Program-made: the position numbers and the translations under genes
Part shown: positions 46,201 through 55,800 of the stretch, in pieces
How the letters are laid out: each line of letters begins with the position of its first letter
Position numbering within the stretch: the stretch's first letter is position 1
Assembly (NCBI RefSeq): GCF_002078875.1
Contig: NC_034421.1
Span: forward strand, 1,001,955 to 1,065,954
Source: Numida meleagris
Lineage: Eukaryota; Chordata; Aves; Galliformes; Numididae
Reading direction: 5' to 3'
DNA: 64,000 bases
Notes under the pieces: model-generated
Database searches by the model: none
What the model saw: the letters and a program-made list of their open reading frames with translations, nothing else
Told to the model about the DNA's origin: nothing

Positions 46201-48912
46201 TTTATGCTTACATGGTACATCCATGCAAACACGCTTGCTGCATAGCATCAACAGTGAAGCGTAAGAACTCGTGCGCATCTTCCTGAGCGCCAAAGCGGAA
46301 ATGTTTTCCTATTCCTAATAAATAAAAAGGTTACAATATTTATCTCATATAAAAATGACAGAAAACTCAGATTTCTAAAACCTCTCTTTCATACAGTAAC
46401 AAAGCTATTTATATGCATTACACCAATCTTCAAATATTAAAAAATATCAAACAAGGAGAACATCTGAAATCACTTACGTTTAAGTTCATGGACAACAAAT
46501 GCAGGTTTGATGGCATCATGAGCGCAACACAGGACTCGGTTAATGTGAGTTTCCATCGTGCACATCATGCAGAAGCCTTGATAGTTACCTGAATGGTGAA
46601 AGAAGAAAGCATCCCAGTCTAGTGAAATATGCATAGCTGCAAATAAATAAATACATTTTAACTATGGACACAACATCCATGCTCCATTCTGTTCTCCTAT
46701 GATGCCAGTATCCCATATATATATAAAGAGTCTTGTGACACTTTGTTACACAAAACTCTATAGAGTAAAAATATCCACCAGGCCTGTACTAAAATGCATT
46801 TTCTGATGAGAAATCTAGAAAACTACTGCAAAGTCATTTTTTTTAAAGGCTGACAGGAATGTGAACTCCAGACGGCAGAGCACATGAGGAGAGAATATTT
46901 GACACTGATGATGCAGCATTAAGAGAATATGTGTTATTTTCAGCACAGTGCTGTCAGGTGAGCTTCTTGGTACAGAGCTAAGAATCCTTTGGGAGAAAGG
47001 AAAGATGAAAGTAGTGTATGTTAGAGTACTTCTGCCCTCCTTTTTTCACAGGGATTCTTAATTGAAACAATTTTATATACAGTAAGAAAATAGTTATATT
47101 TCTAGGAATAAATACAAAGATAGCAGATTAGAAAGCATATGGGTGCTTTTCTAAAAGCACACATATACAGGTATAAGAGTCTCCTAGCCTTAAATAAATT
47201 CAAGTATAAAAATAAAATTCAAAGGAAAGAGTATACAAAATACAAGACTTTATGTAGGACAAAATCAGTCTACATTTTAATACAGTCCCACAGAAATTTC
47301 TAGTCGAGTTGGTAAGAGCCCAACTCATACTGCTTTCTACAGTGAGTCTGTTGTTGTTGTCGCTGGTTTTTTAATTGCTTCAACAATGAACACACCATTT
47401 ATTCCAGTATAGCACATTATGGAATCTAGGCTGTGAAGACTAAGAATCTGCGATGCCAGCACCCTAAATTTTATCGCCTTTCTGCCAGCAGGAAGCCCAA
47501 ATGCCAAACGTTCAGGAAATGCATTACTTTCCAATGCATTTCACTATTTACATGAAGAAAGAAATCATCTTTTTTTTTTTTCTCACCATGGTGTATTAAA
47601 TGCAAAAACACACTCCATATGCTGTTCTGAGCCCACTGTTAATACAGTGTTCAAAGACAACTTCTACAGGTAAAATCAGACAAGCACAGTTTCTTCACAG
47701 AATCACTGTTGCTATTTCAACTTCACAGCCGTCTCACAGATTTCAAATAGTGTTACACAGTACTCACATGACTGGGTGTGCTCAAGGGAAAGCATGTAGT
47801 TGGCGAGTGGGGGTGTGTAAGTCAAACACTGTAGAGCAGAATTAATAAAACATGTATTGCCAAGATTGAAGAGTCCAACTCCAACGTTTTGTGTTTGTTG
47901 CCAATCCATACAAATCTTCTCAGGTGGAAAAAGAATCCTTTGTGGTGGAGCAATTCCATCATTAATGACTGCAAGAAAGTTATATTTTAAAAGGTAAGGA
48001 CTTTTTGCTTGATTAAAAATCAAATATTTAAAAAATAGTATTCTGCAGGAGCATCCACAAGAACCAGCAATAATCCAAACCAGAATATCTTATTACGGAC
48101 AGTTTTAATACCACCACTGAAATTTGCTGGTCAATGCACTATTTTGGAAAAAAAACATGTTTATTCATCCTTTTTAACTTTTTCAAGGCTAGATGAACTA
48201 TCGTTCTGATTCTACTAACTACTGCCAAGTTCCTTTCCATCTACAGCTACTCATCAATCAAATTAATTTAGGATTTTGAAACTATATGGTAATAAATGGA
48301 AGGATAATGTAAAAACAAGAAACTATCAGAGAAGATAACCCTATAGATATCAGATCTTTTCCAGAGCACTGTTATCATTCAAAAACTTGTGCGTGGCAAC
48401 AATAAAACGCACTGTTCTTTGCAGAACTGGAAAAAAATCATGGATGAATCTGTGTGTTACAAATTATCCCCATATTTCAGTGTAGACTGTAAATATATCA
48501 AGATTAAGTTCTGCAACACTGATCCACTTCAGTTGTCTTAGAGGACTCACAAACTTGAAATCTACTGCTGAAGTCTTTATTCCCAGAAGTCCCACTTCAT
48601 ATCAGTGCAACAAGCAAGAACTGCATTTCCTACTTTTGTTTCGCTTTGAAGAAAATGGAGGCAGTATAAAAGACCCCACTTACCTAGATCTCTTAGGGCA
48701 AAAGGTTTAGATTTTTCGGATGATCTACAATAAATAGCACCTCCATGTCCTTGGTTCACAGAGACCTGGTTTGGATCTTTTGCAGGTGGTATCCGGCCCC
48801 AGTTTGCAGTGCGTGACTTCATATTTTTAGTACGGGGTTTCTTGGATTTGCCAGACCGCCTCGATGATGATTTTTTAGACTTTGAAGATTTTGGCTTGTT
48901 AACTATGGTCAT
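34221..48912 (-). CDS. USP42: USP42 (ubiquitin carboxyl-terminal hydrolase 42), complete coding region
   Basis: Sixteen coding exons join with consistent phase to about 1,330 residues, matching vertebrate USP42 (about 1,320). USP42 is a nuclear cysteine deubiquitinase reported to act on p53 and histone H2B. The basic N-terminus is followed by the USP domain, roughly residues 105-410. Its Cys box is GNTCF (Cys near residue 116), zinc-ribbon knuckles are CLNC and CSKC, the His box is HAGHYF (His near 367) and the third catalytic site is MND (Asp near 384), so all catalytic elements are intact. The long C-terminal half is low-complexity, first Ser/Thr-rich and then Arg/Ser/Lys-rich with lysine runs, as in the family. 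The promoter is shared head-to-head with EIF2AK1. The last nine codons rest on one small exon and are less certain. Confidence 0.95.
35525..35814 (-). CDS. USP42: USP42 coding exon 15 (lysine-run exon)
   Basis: The acceptor is CTTCAG and the donor TAAAG|GTAAGG. It encodes [12 protein letters not shown] followed by a basic run with eight lysines, and an Asp/Glu/Ser-rich tail. If the donor were ignored, the frame would read 12 more residues to a stop at 35,487, giving a possible alternative C-terminus. Confidence 0.85.
36301..37788 (-). CDS. USP42: USP42 coding exon 14 (1.5-kb basic/RS-rich exon)
   Basis: The acceptor is TGTGCAG and the donor ACAA|GTAAGC. About 496 codons are acidic/serine-rich at first, then strongly Arg/Ser/His/Tyr-rich, ending in lysine-rich [11 protein letters not shown], a segment shared with mammalian USP42. 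The open frame continues into intron on both sides, so boundaries come from splice signals and phase. Confidence 0.93.
38473..38561 (-). CDS. USP42: USP42 coding exon 13
   Basis: The acceptor is ATTGTAG and the donor ATAAG|GTAAAA. It encodes about 29 residues beginning [11 protein letters not shown], comparable to the family's MPAPLLSLPED segment. The phase fits both neighbours. Confidence 0.88.
38943..39680 (-). CDS. USP42: USP42 coding exon 12 (large Ser/Thr-rich exon)
   Basis: The acceptor is AATACAG and the donor AACA|GTAAGT. Its 246 codons include [14 protein letters not shown] and VPSSTITNS, both conserved in USP42. The rest is low-complexity and acidic/serine-rich. Confidence 0.94.
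40105..40803 (+). mobile_element. CR1 LINE, 3' part, in USP42 intron
   Basis: About 700 bp of CR1 read from ORF2 ('cagcagtgtgcccaggtggc', 'aaggccaatggcatcctgcc') through 'gggctgcacagggatttggt' to the 3' end with ATTCTATGATTCTGTG-type tail repeats. It is 5'-truncated, its frame is broken by stops, and it is antisense to USP42 between coding exons 11 and 12. Confidence 0.95.
40950..41088 (-). CDS. USP42: USP42 coding exon 11
   Basis: The acceptor is TCTGAAG and the donor TAAG|GTAATT. It encodes the linker after the USP domain and ends PRLPPHMIK, matching the family's PxLPxHMIK. Confidence 0.93.
41532..41632 (-). CDS. USP42: USP42 coding exon 10 (end of catalytic domain)
   Basis: The acceptor is TTTGCAG and the donor TCAG|GTAATA. 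It encodes [11 protein letters not shown], including the third catalytic residue, and the closing QQAYLLFY strand of the USP fold. Confidence 0.96.
41817..41957 (-). CDS. USP42: USP42 coding exon 9 (catalytic His box)
   Basis: The acceptor is CTTTAG and the donor AAAG|GTAGAT. Its 47 codons carry [10 protein letters not shown] and the HAGHYF catalytic box. A near-identical inverted copy of this exon and its flank lies at 29,264-29,890. Confidence 0.97.
42052..42611. mobile_element. Galluhop/mariner-like nonautonomous element in USP42 intron
   Basis: Both ends carry an inverted copy of AAAGTAATGCCTCCT (plus strand 42,076-42,090 and the complement near 42,580-42,596), the terminal signature of the chicken mariner-type element Galluhop. 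The element is about 550 bp, shorter than an autonomous copy, and I see no intact transposase. It lies between coding exons 8 and 9 of USP42. Part of it is repeated inverted at 29,264-29,605. Confidence 0.7.
42896..43007 (-). CDS. USP42: USP42 coding exon 8
   Basis: The acceptor is CTTTAAG and the donor CAAG|GTATAT. It encodes [14 protein letters not shown] and [11 protein letters not shown], conserved in USP42. Confidence 0.95.
43008..45125 (-). other. USP42: USP42 intron, no other feature seen
   Basis: AT-rich intron between coding exons 7 and 8. Open frames on both strands are short and unrecognised, and I see no repeat family here. Confidence 0.6.
45126..45208 (-). CDS. USP42: USP42 coding exon 7
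   Basis: The acceptor is TCTCCAG and the donor GCAA|GTAAGA. It encodes [15 protein letters not shown] and the first half of the second zinc knuckle (YKCSK). Confidence 0.94.
45749..45819 (-). CDS. USP42: USP42 coding exon 6 (first zinc knuckle)
   Basis: The acceptor is AATCCAG, preceded by an A/T-rich tract, and the donor is AAAG|GTAAGA. It encodes the CLNC knuckle followed by [16 protein letters not shown]. Confidence 0.94.
45985..46052 (-). CDS. USP42: USP42 coding exon 5
   Basis: The acceptor is TTTCCAG and the donor AGAG|GTACTT. It encodes [17 protein letters not shown], with family match IFGG.LRS. Confidence 0.94.
46212..46314 (-). CDS. USP42: USP42 coding exon 4 (QEDAHEFL motif)
   Basis: The acceptor is TTATTAG and the donor CCAT|GTAAGC. 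It encodes [13 protein letters not shown] and VDAMQ, diagnostic of the USP fold. Confidence 0.95.
46478..46588 (-). CDS. USP42: USP42 coding exon 3
   Basis: The acceptor is CATTCAG and the donor AAAC|GTAAGT. It encodes GFCMMCTM and the following helix, as in the USP42 catalytic domain. Confidence 0.94.
46589..47767 (-). other. USP42: USP42 intron, no other feature seen
   Basis: Intron between coding exons 2 and 3, AT-rich, with a short (TA)n stretch near 46,716. No repeat family or RNA gene was recognised. Confidence 0.6.
47768..47968 (-). CDS. USP42: USP42 coding exon 2 (catalytic Cys box)
   Basis: The acceptor is CTTGCAG and the donor CAT|GTGAGT. It encodes DGIAPP, then the Cys box GNTCF and [15 protein letters not shown], strongly conserved in USP36/USP42. 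Confidence 0.96.
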
Positions 48913-48921
48913 CGTTCATAT
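48684..48921 (-). CDS. USP42: USP42 coding exon 1 (start codon at 48,912)
   Basis: The acceptor is TTGCAG and the donor CTAG|GTAAGT. The ATG at 48,912 opens MTIV, the conserved USP42 N-terminus. The encoded 76 residues are rich in Lys, Ser and Arg. A second ATG at 48,919 opens an overlapping 6-residue frame. Confidence 0.92.
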
Positions 48922-51900
48922 CTGCAACAGAGACAAAAGTTCTGGTTGACATAAGAATGTCAAGTGCTACACAAAGAAAAGAACAGAAGAAATTCTGTCA
49001 CTTAATCTCAAAGAAATAGCCTGAAGAACTAAATAGCTAACGTAAAGTATTTAAAGAAAGTCCCAAACATGCAAAACCAAATTTTCTAAAAAACTCTGAA
49101 ACTGTCAGTACTACTTTAACTTCTGCAGAACTTGCGATTAATGACATTTTCACTTTCATGGGAATTTAATCTATTACAATGATAGAGTGTTGTTTTTTTT
49201 TTAATATAAAAACGTATGTGGTGTTCTCTGAGGGCAACCAGTCATTCATCTATTGCTGGTGTTAGTAACAGAGTAACCATGACTTCAAAGCCTACCTGTT
49301 TCTGTTTTGTGTGCTCAAAAGTAACTGCATTTAGCTGTTACTTTTTTGCTTTCTTTCCAACCCTCATTTTCTGTCTCACTGTCTACTGCATCAATCAAAA
49401 TGGATTTCTTGCAATTCTATAATAACAGCTTTTAAATACTGTTCTCACATCAGTTAGTGATTCTGAGTCAGCCTGTGAGGGCTCTCGGGGCAGTACCACG
49501 AGTCGTGCTTTCCCAGCCAAGAGGAGCTGTGAGCAGAGGGACATCCACGTCCCAGCACACTGAGACTCGGGAGGAGATGCTCGGCCTCATTGCACTCCTG
49601 GGAGCTACATACCTCTGAGCCTCAACGCTCAGAGAAATCTTGGGAAAGGAGAGCAAGAAAATGTCGGTGCACTTATTTCTGCCAGAGTTTCTTCTGCCCC
49701 TCCATGAAATACTTGTTTGGGTATAACTCTGGCATCTGTACTTGCGCTATTCTGCACCTACCACACTCGCAACTCCTACTATAAACTGAAAAGTTAGATG
49801 CCTTTTGGGCTATCTGTTTCAGTTCTGCTTTGTAAAGTTGCATTTCCCTGCTGTAAAACAACAGAGGAATGTAAGCTATAAAAAGGAAATGACAAAACAA
49901 ACCCTCAGCCCTCAAGGACAATGTCAATACTGATTTAAAGTCCTTTTTGAAACGCTGATTAGATTTCAAGATGACACCACTTTAAAAACGTGTAATTGTG
50001 TATACATAGTAAGGAGCTGAACAATGACATGAGGAGTTATTACTGTCTATGGGTAAATGTTTGCTGCTGTCCTACTGCAGTGCATACGGACTTGTTAGGC
50101 ACAAGGAACCAACCTACTGGAGGGTTAAACCATCAGCTAGCTCATTATACTGGAATGACTGAGAGAACAGCATGAAGTGGCCTCAGATTTGTGGTAAAAC
50201 TTGATTGCTATTGATTAGATTTACAATACATTGAACAAAGCACAGAGAATTTGAGAACTTCTAGTCCCACAAATGACAAATTGTGTGCACAGCCTCAAGT
50301 CATATATATTTTCTTTTTAAATCTTCAATTCAAAATTCATTTTAAATCCATTCTATATACATTTTCCATTTCAAAGAAAATAATATGCAAAACTGAAAAA
50401 TTCATTTAACTGAGAAACGAAGGCATCCTTGTCCTACGGGAAGACTAAGGTGGCAGCGCTTGGGCTCAGTGACTTTCAGATAAGATCCAGTCTTCAAACT
50501 GCAGATACCAGTGACATCTCCTTTTTTTCTGATTGAAAGGGAAAATGTTTCAACAACATATTTAAAACCTATTTGAGGGACAAGAAACAGAATCAAAACT
50601 GCACTGAAAAGGAAAACGGAAGAACATTATTCCACATAAACCTGGAGCGTTACATTGACCAATGAGGCAAACCTTACATTTCACGTACTTGGCCACCCAT
50701 GGGTCCGTTACTAGATACCGACACTACACAACAGCAGATATTACCACTAGTAAGAATAAATCAGATACGCTTTTTCAAAATATATCCATTTCTAATTTGG
50801 TCATAACATCTCTCTGACAAAGAAGTATTAAACCTATAAATATCGGCAGCATTTCCTTTTCCGGTGTCCTACATAGATAGGTACATGTGGATTCTGCTCC
50901 TATACCACTCCGAACGTAAACAGACACGGTTTGTGTTTCAGGCGTTACCTCTCTGGACATTTGCTTCAGTGGGCTTTTCCCCAACATTGAAAAGTAAATC
51001 AGAAGATCAGGTAACGCCGCGAGGCGCTTCCCGCCTCCCGAGTTCCGCCCCAGCCCCGCTCCGGCGGCCCGCGGGGTGAGGACGGGCCGCGCCCGCTGCG
51101 GGAGGCGCGGTGGCCCCGCATGGCGCAGAGCGCGGAGCGGCCGCGGGATGTGGCGCCGCGGGGCTGGGGCGCGGGTCGGAGCGGGCGATCTCTGCCAACC
51201 GCGATGATGCTGTGATTCTAAGTCACAGCCTAAGGCTTTGTACACCAAACCGAGGGAGCGGTCACGACGTGTCTGATTACAAAACGAACGTTTTCGGCAA
51301 CGGCTGTAAAAAGCAGAACGCGCGCACGGAACAAAACCGAGCCGCGGGGACACGGCCGCAAACGCCCCCGAGGGAACGGCCCCGCCGCCCGCCTCCCGCC
51401 CCCGGCGGCGCCCCTCAGCCCGCGCCGCCCTGCCCCGCCGGGGCGTGCCGCCTCAGCGCCCGCCCTCCCGGCCCGGCTCCGCTTCCCTTCCCGCGCCCGG
51501 GCCCGCGCCTCACGGCCCGACGGGGGCAGGAGCGGGGAAGGGCTCGCCATCGGAGAGGCAGTGGCCATGGCAACGGGGCGGGGAAGGCGGGACCAGGCTC
51601 CCCGGCGCCGGGGGGATGGGGCGACGAGGCGAGCCGGGACCCCCCCGCGCGGGCGGCGGCAGGGCCTGAGGGGAGCCAGCTCCGCGCCGGGCGGGAACAA
51701 CGGGGCGTCGGGCGCCGCCGCGCGCGATTCGGGCGACGCGAAGCCCTCCCGCCGGGGCGGGACGCGGGAAGCGGTGCCGGGTCCGCACGCCGGCGGCAGG
51801 AGGACAGAGAGGCAGGCGGCGGGCGGGACCCCGGCGCGTAACGGGGGCGGCGGGAGGGGGCCGGTCCCGGCGGCCCGGAGGGTGGCGGCGGCGCGGGGCT

Positions 51901-52164
51901 GGGTCGCTCCGCCGGGTGCTGGGGGCGGCGCCCCGCCCCGCCCGGGGGTCCCACCTTCTCCGGCCGCCCGCGGGGCAGCGGGGCAGCGCCCGGCGGGGTG
52001 GGCCGGGCCGAGCCGAGCCGGCGGCTGCCGCCGGGCGCTTCCCCTTCCCTTTCCCGGGCCGGCCCCTCCCCCCGGCCCATTGATTTCCAGGCGGGAGGCG
52101 CACGCGGTGCTGCCGGGCCGTGCCAGGCCGCCGCCGGGCCCGCCGCTCCCCCCGGCCCCATTAC
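48922..52164 (-). other. USP42: probable USP42 intron 1
   Basis: The interval from the inferred untranslated first exon to the first coding exon. The left part is ordinary intronic DNA with no recognised feature; from about 51,010 it is CpG island. Confidence 0.5.
51185..51222 (+). mobile_element. possible CR1 3' terminal relic in CpG island
   Basis: The motif 'tctgccaacc' followed by 'gatgatgctgtgattctaag' resembles the last bases of avian CR1. It is under 40 bp, so chance similarity is possible. Confidence 0.4.
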
Positions 52165-52260
52165 CTGGCTCGGCCCCGCTTGACTCGGCGCTGCCGGGTC
52201 CCCCTCGCCGCAGCCCCCGCCTCAGCCCGGCCCACTCCGCCTCCTGTTCCAGCCCGTCGG
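52165..52260 (-). other. USP42: candidate untranslated first exon of USP42
   Basis: The first coding exon has an acceptor, so an upstream untranslated exon is required. On the minus strand a good donor, CCAG|GTAATG, ends an exon at 52,165 inside the CpG island. The transcription start is not visible and the right end given is a guess. Confidence 0.4.
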
Positions 52261-52781
52261 GGAACAATGACGTCCCTCCGCCGGCCTCTTGCATCCGGGG
52301 CCCGGCGCCGGCCGGGCAAGCGGGCGGGGGGAGGGAAGGAGGCGGCGGCGGCGGCGGGGGGAGAAGCGAGCTCCTCCGGGTCACACGGGGACCAGCACCG
52401 CCCCTGTGCCGCTGCCGGGAGCCGCTAGGGGGGGCTCGGCGACCCCCGCTCGGGGCTGGGCCCGAGGACGCCGAGCCGAGGGGTGCCGCGGGGCCGAGGA
52501 GGCGGCGGCGGGAGGCGGGCAGCGGTGGCCCCGCGCGGACGTGAGGGTGTTGAGCAGTGCCCGGCCTGAGGAGGGGCCTCTGGCGGCCCGCGCTGAGCTG
52601 GCCTGGAGCCCTTTCCCGGCTCTATTTACCTTCCTCCGGTTTAGATCCCCCCCGCCCGATTAACATTTTTCCGCTCTTTGCTCCAGGAACGGTCGTAAAG
52701 CGCCCGCCCAGCCCCGGGTCCGCCCCGACGGAGGCGTGCAGGTGCCGGCGGCGGGGGAAGGCCGCGAGCGGAGCGCTGGGC

Positions 52782-52881
52782 ATGCGGCGGGGCCGGGAGC
52801 TGCCCCCGAGGGCTGCGGCCCCCCGCCCGCCGCCGCCTGCCATCGAGTTCCCTGAGGAGAGCCCGGAGCCGCGCTTCGACG
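52782..52881 (+). CDS. EIF2AK1: EIF2AK1 coding exon 1
   Basis: The ATG at 52,782 gives an Arg/Pro-rich N-terminus leading into PPAIEFPEE, the first block shared with mammalian HRI. The donor is GACG|GTACGC. The residues before PPAIEFP are poorly conserved in the family, so the start is chosen by frame and position. Confidence 0.88.
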
Positions 52882-55800
52882 GTACGCGGGGCGTCCCCGT
52901 TGGGAGCCGCGGGCGCTTGGGGAAGAAGGGAGGCCCTCCTTTTTCCGTGGGGAAGGCCGGAGCCCCCGTCGCCCCTCGGCCGGCCGGGGGAAGGAGGCAG
53001 AGCGGGAGCGGCGGCCCCGGCCCTGCGGGAGCACCTGGCCCCGGGAGCCTCAGCGGTGCTGTTTGTATAGAGGCGTTTCAAAAAATTAATCGTGATTTGG
53101 TCCCTAATGAGTGTCTTGAGCTTCTTGCTCAGCAGCAGCTGGTGTATTGCCTTTTTGCGAGGCAGGGCCGTGTTGGAGCCGTGGGAGTGCTGCAGGTTTT
53201 GGCTTAATGTGTGAATCGGAATGTAACGAGATCTAATTTTGTGACTTCTCTTTATCAGAATCGGATGTGCCGGCAGAACTGCGAGTTGCCAACGGGTCAC
53301 AGAAGTTTGTGAATTTCACTTCGACCATCCAGAACCAGCTGCTGCTGGTGTCGCTGCTGGAGCACCTGTGCCACATGTACACGCACAACCCCGTGCACTC
53401 GAGGTGCTTGTTCCGAAGTTAGTAAGAGTGGTTCTTCCTTACTGCCATATGTACCCACACCTTCTGCGCAGGACTGGGGAGGCATATCAGTAAGAAGCTC
53501 TGGGCCTCATCCTGTAGGGTGACGGGAGTAGTTCTTGGGAGAGGATGAATACCCTGAATTAGCTTAATTGGTACTGAGGACCTCTGTTTCCTTAAAAAAA
53601 AGTAAATAAAAGAAATACCACTGTAGTTGTCGGTACAAGGAACAGGCAGTTCTGCCTCAGCTAAGTCATGAGAGTTGTGTCACAGGAAGAGAATCAAAAT
53701 TGGATTTAAATTGGATCTAAAAAACACAAAGAGGGACTTGATAGAAATATTTATCAACAAATAGCTGTGACATAGTCTTCTCTGCATCTCTCAAAATTAC
53801 GTTCTCTGAAAGTCAGAGTAAATAATTTTGGAAGTCCCTTATTTTCCAGCAGAGTCCTTTGACATAATTCTAGAGCTTGCGTTCTTAGGTGTGAGGTGTT
53901 TCTCCTGAAATCTGTCTTTTTTGGTATGTGGCTTATCTTGGGTATTTTGTTCATTTAAGCACATGCTTAATACATTTGAGAAAATATCTTTCATTTTTAT
54001 TTCCTTGCTATACATAATTGTAGAAAATAAAAATAGCCATATTATATTGCTTGTATTTGAAGCCATTTATGCATTCTGTAGTAATAGGCAACTGTCACTT
54101 TTTCATTATTGAAATCTGATTTAGGCATTTGTCCCCAGCTTTTGCTGTATCTTTATGTATATTTTTAAAAAACTGCCCAAAAAAGCCCAAGTTGCTCTTA
54201 AGAGAGGAACAATCAAAAAAGGAACTTTTCTAGAACAAGTATAGATCACTCTGTGTGGGTAAGGTCAGCCTATGCTGATAGGTCTAATTTATGTTTTAAG
54301 ATCATTTGAGTAAAATATTAAGACATTTGAATTTTTAACCTATTAAATCTAAATAGGTTAAAACTGAAAGGGTCGTGCTGGCTTAGACTTAGATGGGTGT
54401 CAGACAGAGAGGTTGGATCTTTGCTATATAAAAGCAGAATTTGCCTTCGAAAGGTAAGACTGCCCTGTACTCACATACACTTTATTATAGATTAATTATT
54501 TTTAGAATTGTTTGGATTGGAGGAAGGAGTACTGGATTTTTATCCAGTAGGAGCATTATACTTATCTACTTCATGGTGTGTTAAATAGTATGTAGGGAAA
54601 AAAATCACATTTTATCTCTACAAAGATACAGGCAAACCTATTCTGAACTCCTTTATCTATTTGTTCTATAAAGGGCTAAGTTGCCCTGCCTACAGAAGTG
54701 TAGGCTGCCCTATACTATCATATCTATCTATCATGTCAAAAATTAAATTAATTTATAACGAATTTCTGGAATTTGAATGGAGGGGAAAAAATGGATTGCA
54801 CGAACACTAACTTACAGAAGTATTTCACCATTAGCCATATACTTACCTACTTAACGATAAGTAATCCTTAGAAATACCATGTTGTTTTTTTCAACATTGC
54901 AAAGGTAGAGATCAACTTATACTGGTATATATCTATTATATGTACAAACAGTAAAATAACTATTACATAAAACTTAAATAAAAAAGTGTGTGTGGGGGGG
55001 GGAGTTGGGAGGCGAGGGAACATGAGAAAAAGAGAAGAACTAAATTATCCCTAAACTGTCTAGCCAGAGCTTAGGAGGCACAAGCAGCCCTAGAGAGACA
55101 GTGTTGGCCTGGAGCGACCAAGGTCTGTCAGTTTTCTGATAACTGCCAGCTCTGCCAATAAGAAGACTCAAAGCATCTTGGAATTATTTTGGGGGTTTAT
55201 TTAAACCAGCAAATGGTTGTTGAGTCCTTGTTATCCCTCTTTATGACCTGAGGGCCTTGGTTAAGATGTGGTTACTCACGTGTGCCCTTAGTGGCCTGGG
55301 TTTGGTGCAGCCTGGGCACCTTCCAAAGCGTGCAGCTGTTCCATTTCCCAGTGTGCTTCTATGGCAGATGATAGTGCTTCATTGGTATAGTTAAAACTGG
55401 TTTCCCAAGTAGAATATACCTGCTGAGTAAAATAAATAAATACAGCAGTAATCATATCTGTTTTGTGATTGTGGCTGCTAAAGTTGTGTTGGCACAGGTG
55501 GACTTCCCCCCACTTTTCTCTTGTATGTAGCTGTGTACATTGAAAGATAACAGGCTGATTTTGAAGTATCGGTACCAAAGAAAACCTTACAAGTGAGTTG
55601 AAGATCTTGGAATTCATAAATATTTGAAGTACATTTCTTGTACTGTCTTTACAGTTGCACCCATCTCCAGTATTAGTTTTTTTTCCTGTCACAGCACTGC
55701 TTAATTCAGGCTGTGAAATTTACAGCGTTTTGGTGTGGGTGATTTCTTTACTACAGGTACTTAAACAAATGTGAGTTGGTATGGGAATTAGAATAACATG

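Larger units (their letters stand above)
51010..53060. promoter_or_regulatory. CpG island, bidirectional USP42/EIF2AK1 promoter
   Basis: About 2 kb of very GC- and CpG-rich DNA lies between the 5' ends of USP42 (-) and EIF2AK1 (+). It contains the EIF2AK1 start codon and first exon, and a likely USP42 first exon with donor CCAG|GTAATG at 52,165. No TATA box is evident. Visible motifs include an RFX X-box-like palindrome at 51,561-51,574, a TGACGTC CRE-like site near 52,266 and G-rich tracts at 52,318-52,370. Long frames here (up to 384 codons) are shadows of the base composition. Confidence 0.85.

Noticed and set aside
51230..52384. 384-codon minus-strand and 327-codon plus-strand frames in the USP42/EIF2AK1 island
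   Set aside because: Low-complexity Gly/Arg/Pro/Ala translations in several frames at once are products of base composition. They are also incompatible with the exon structures supported for the two genes.
53401..53412. GAG|GTGCTT as the donor of EIF2AK1 exon 2
   Set aside because: It looks usable, but joining it to exon 3 breaks the frame. CGAA|GTTAGT at 53,417 keeps the frame and the family-like SRCLFR-ILRQ sequence.
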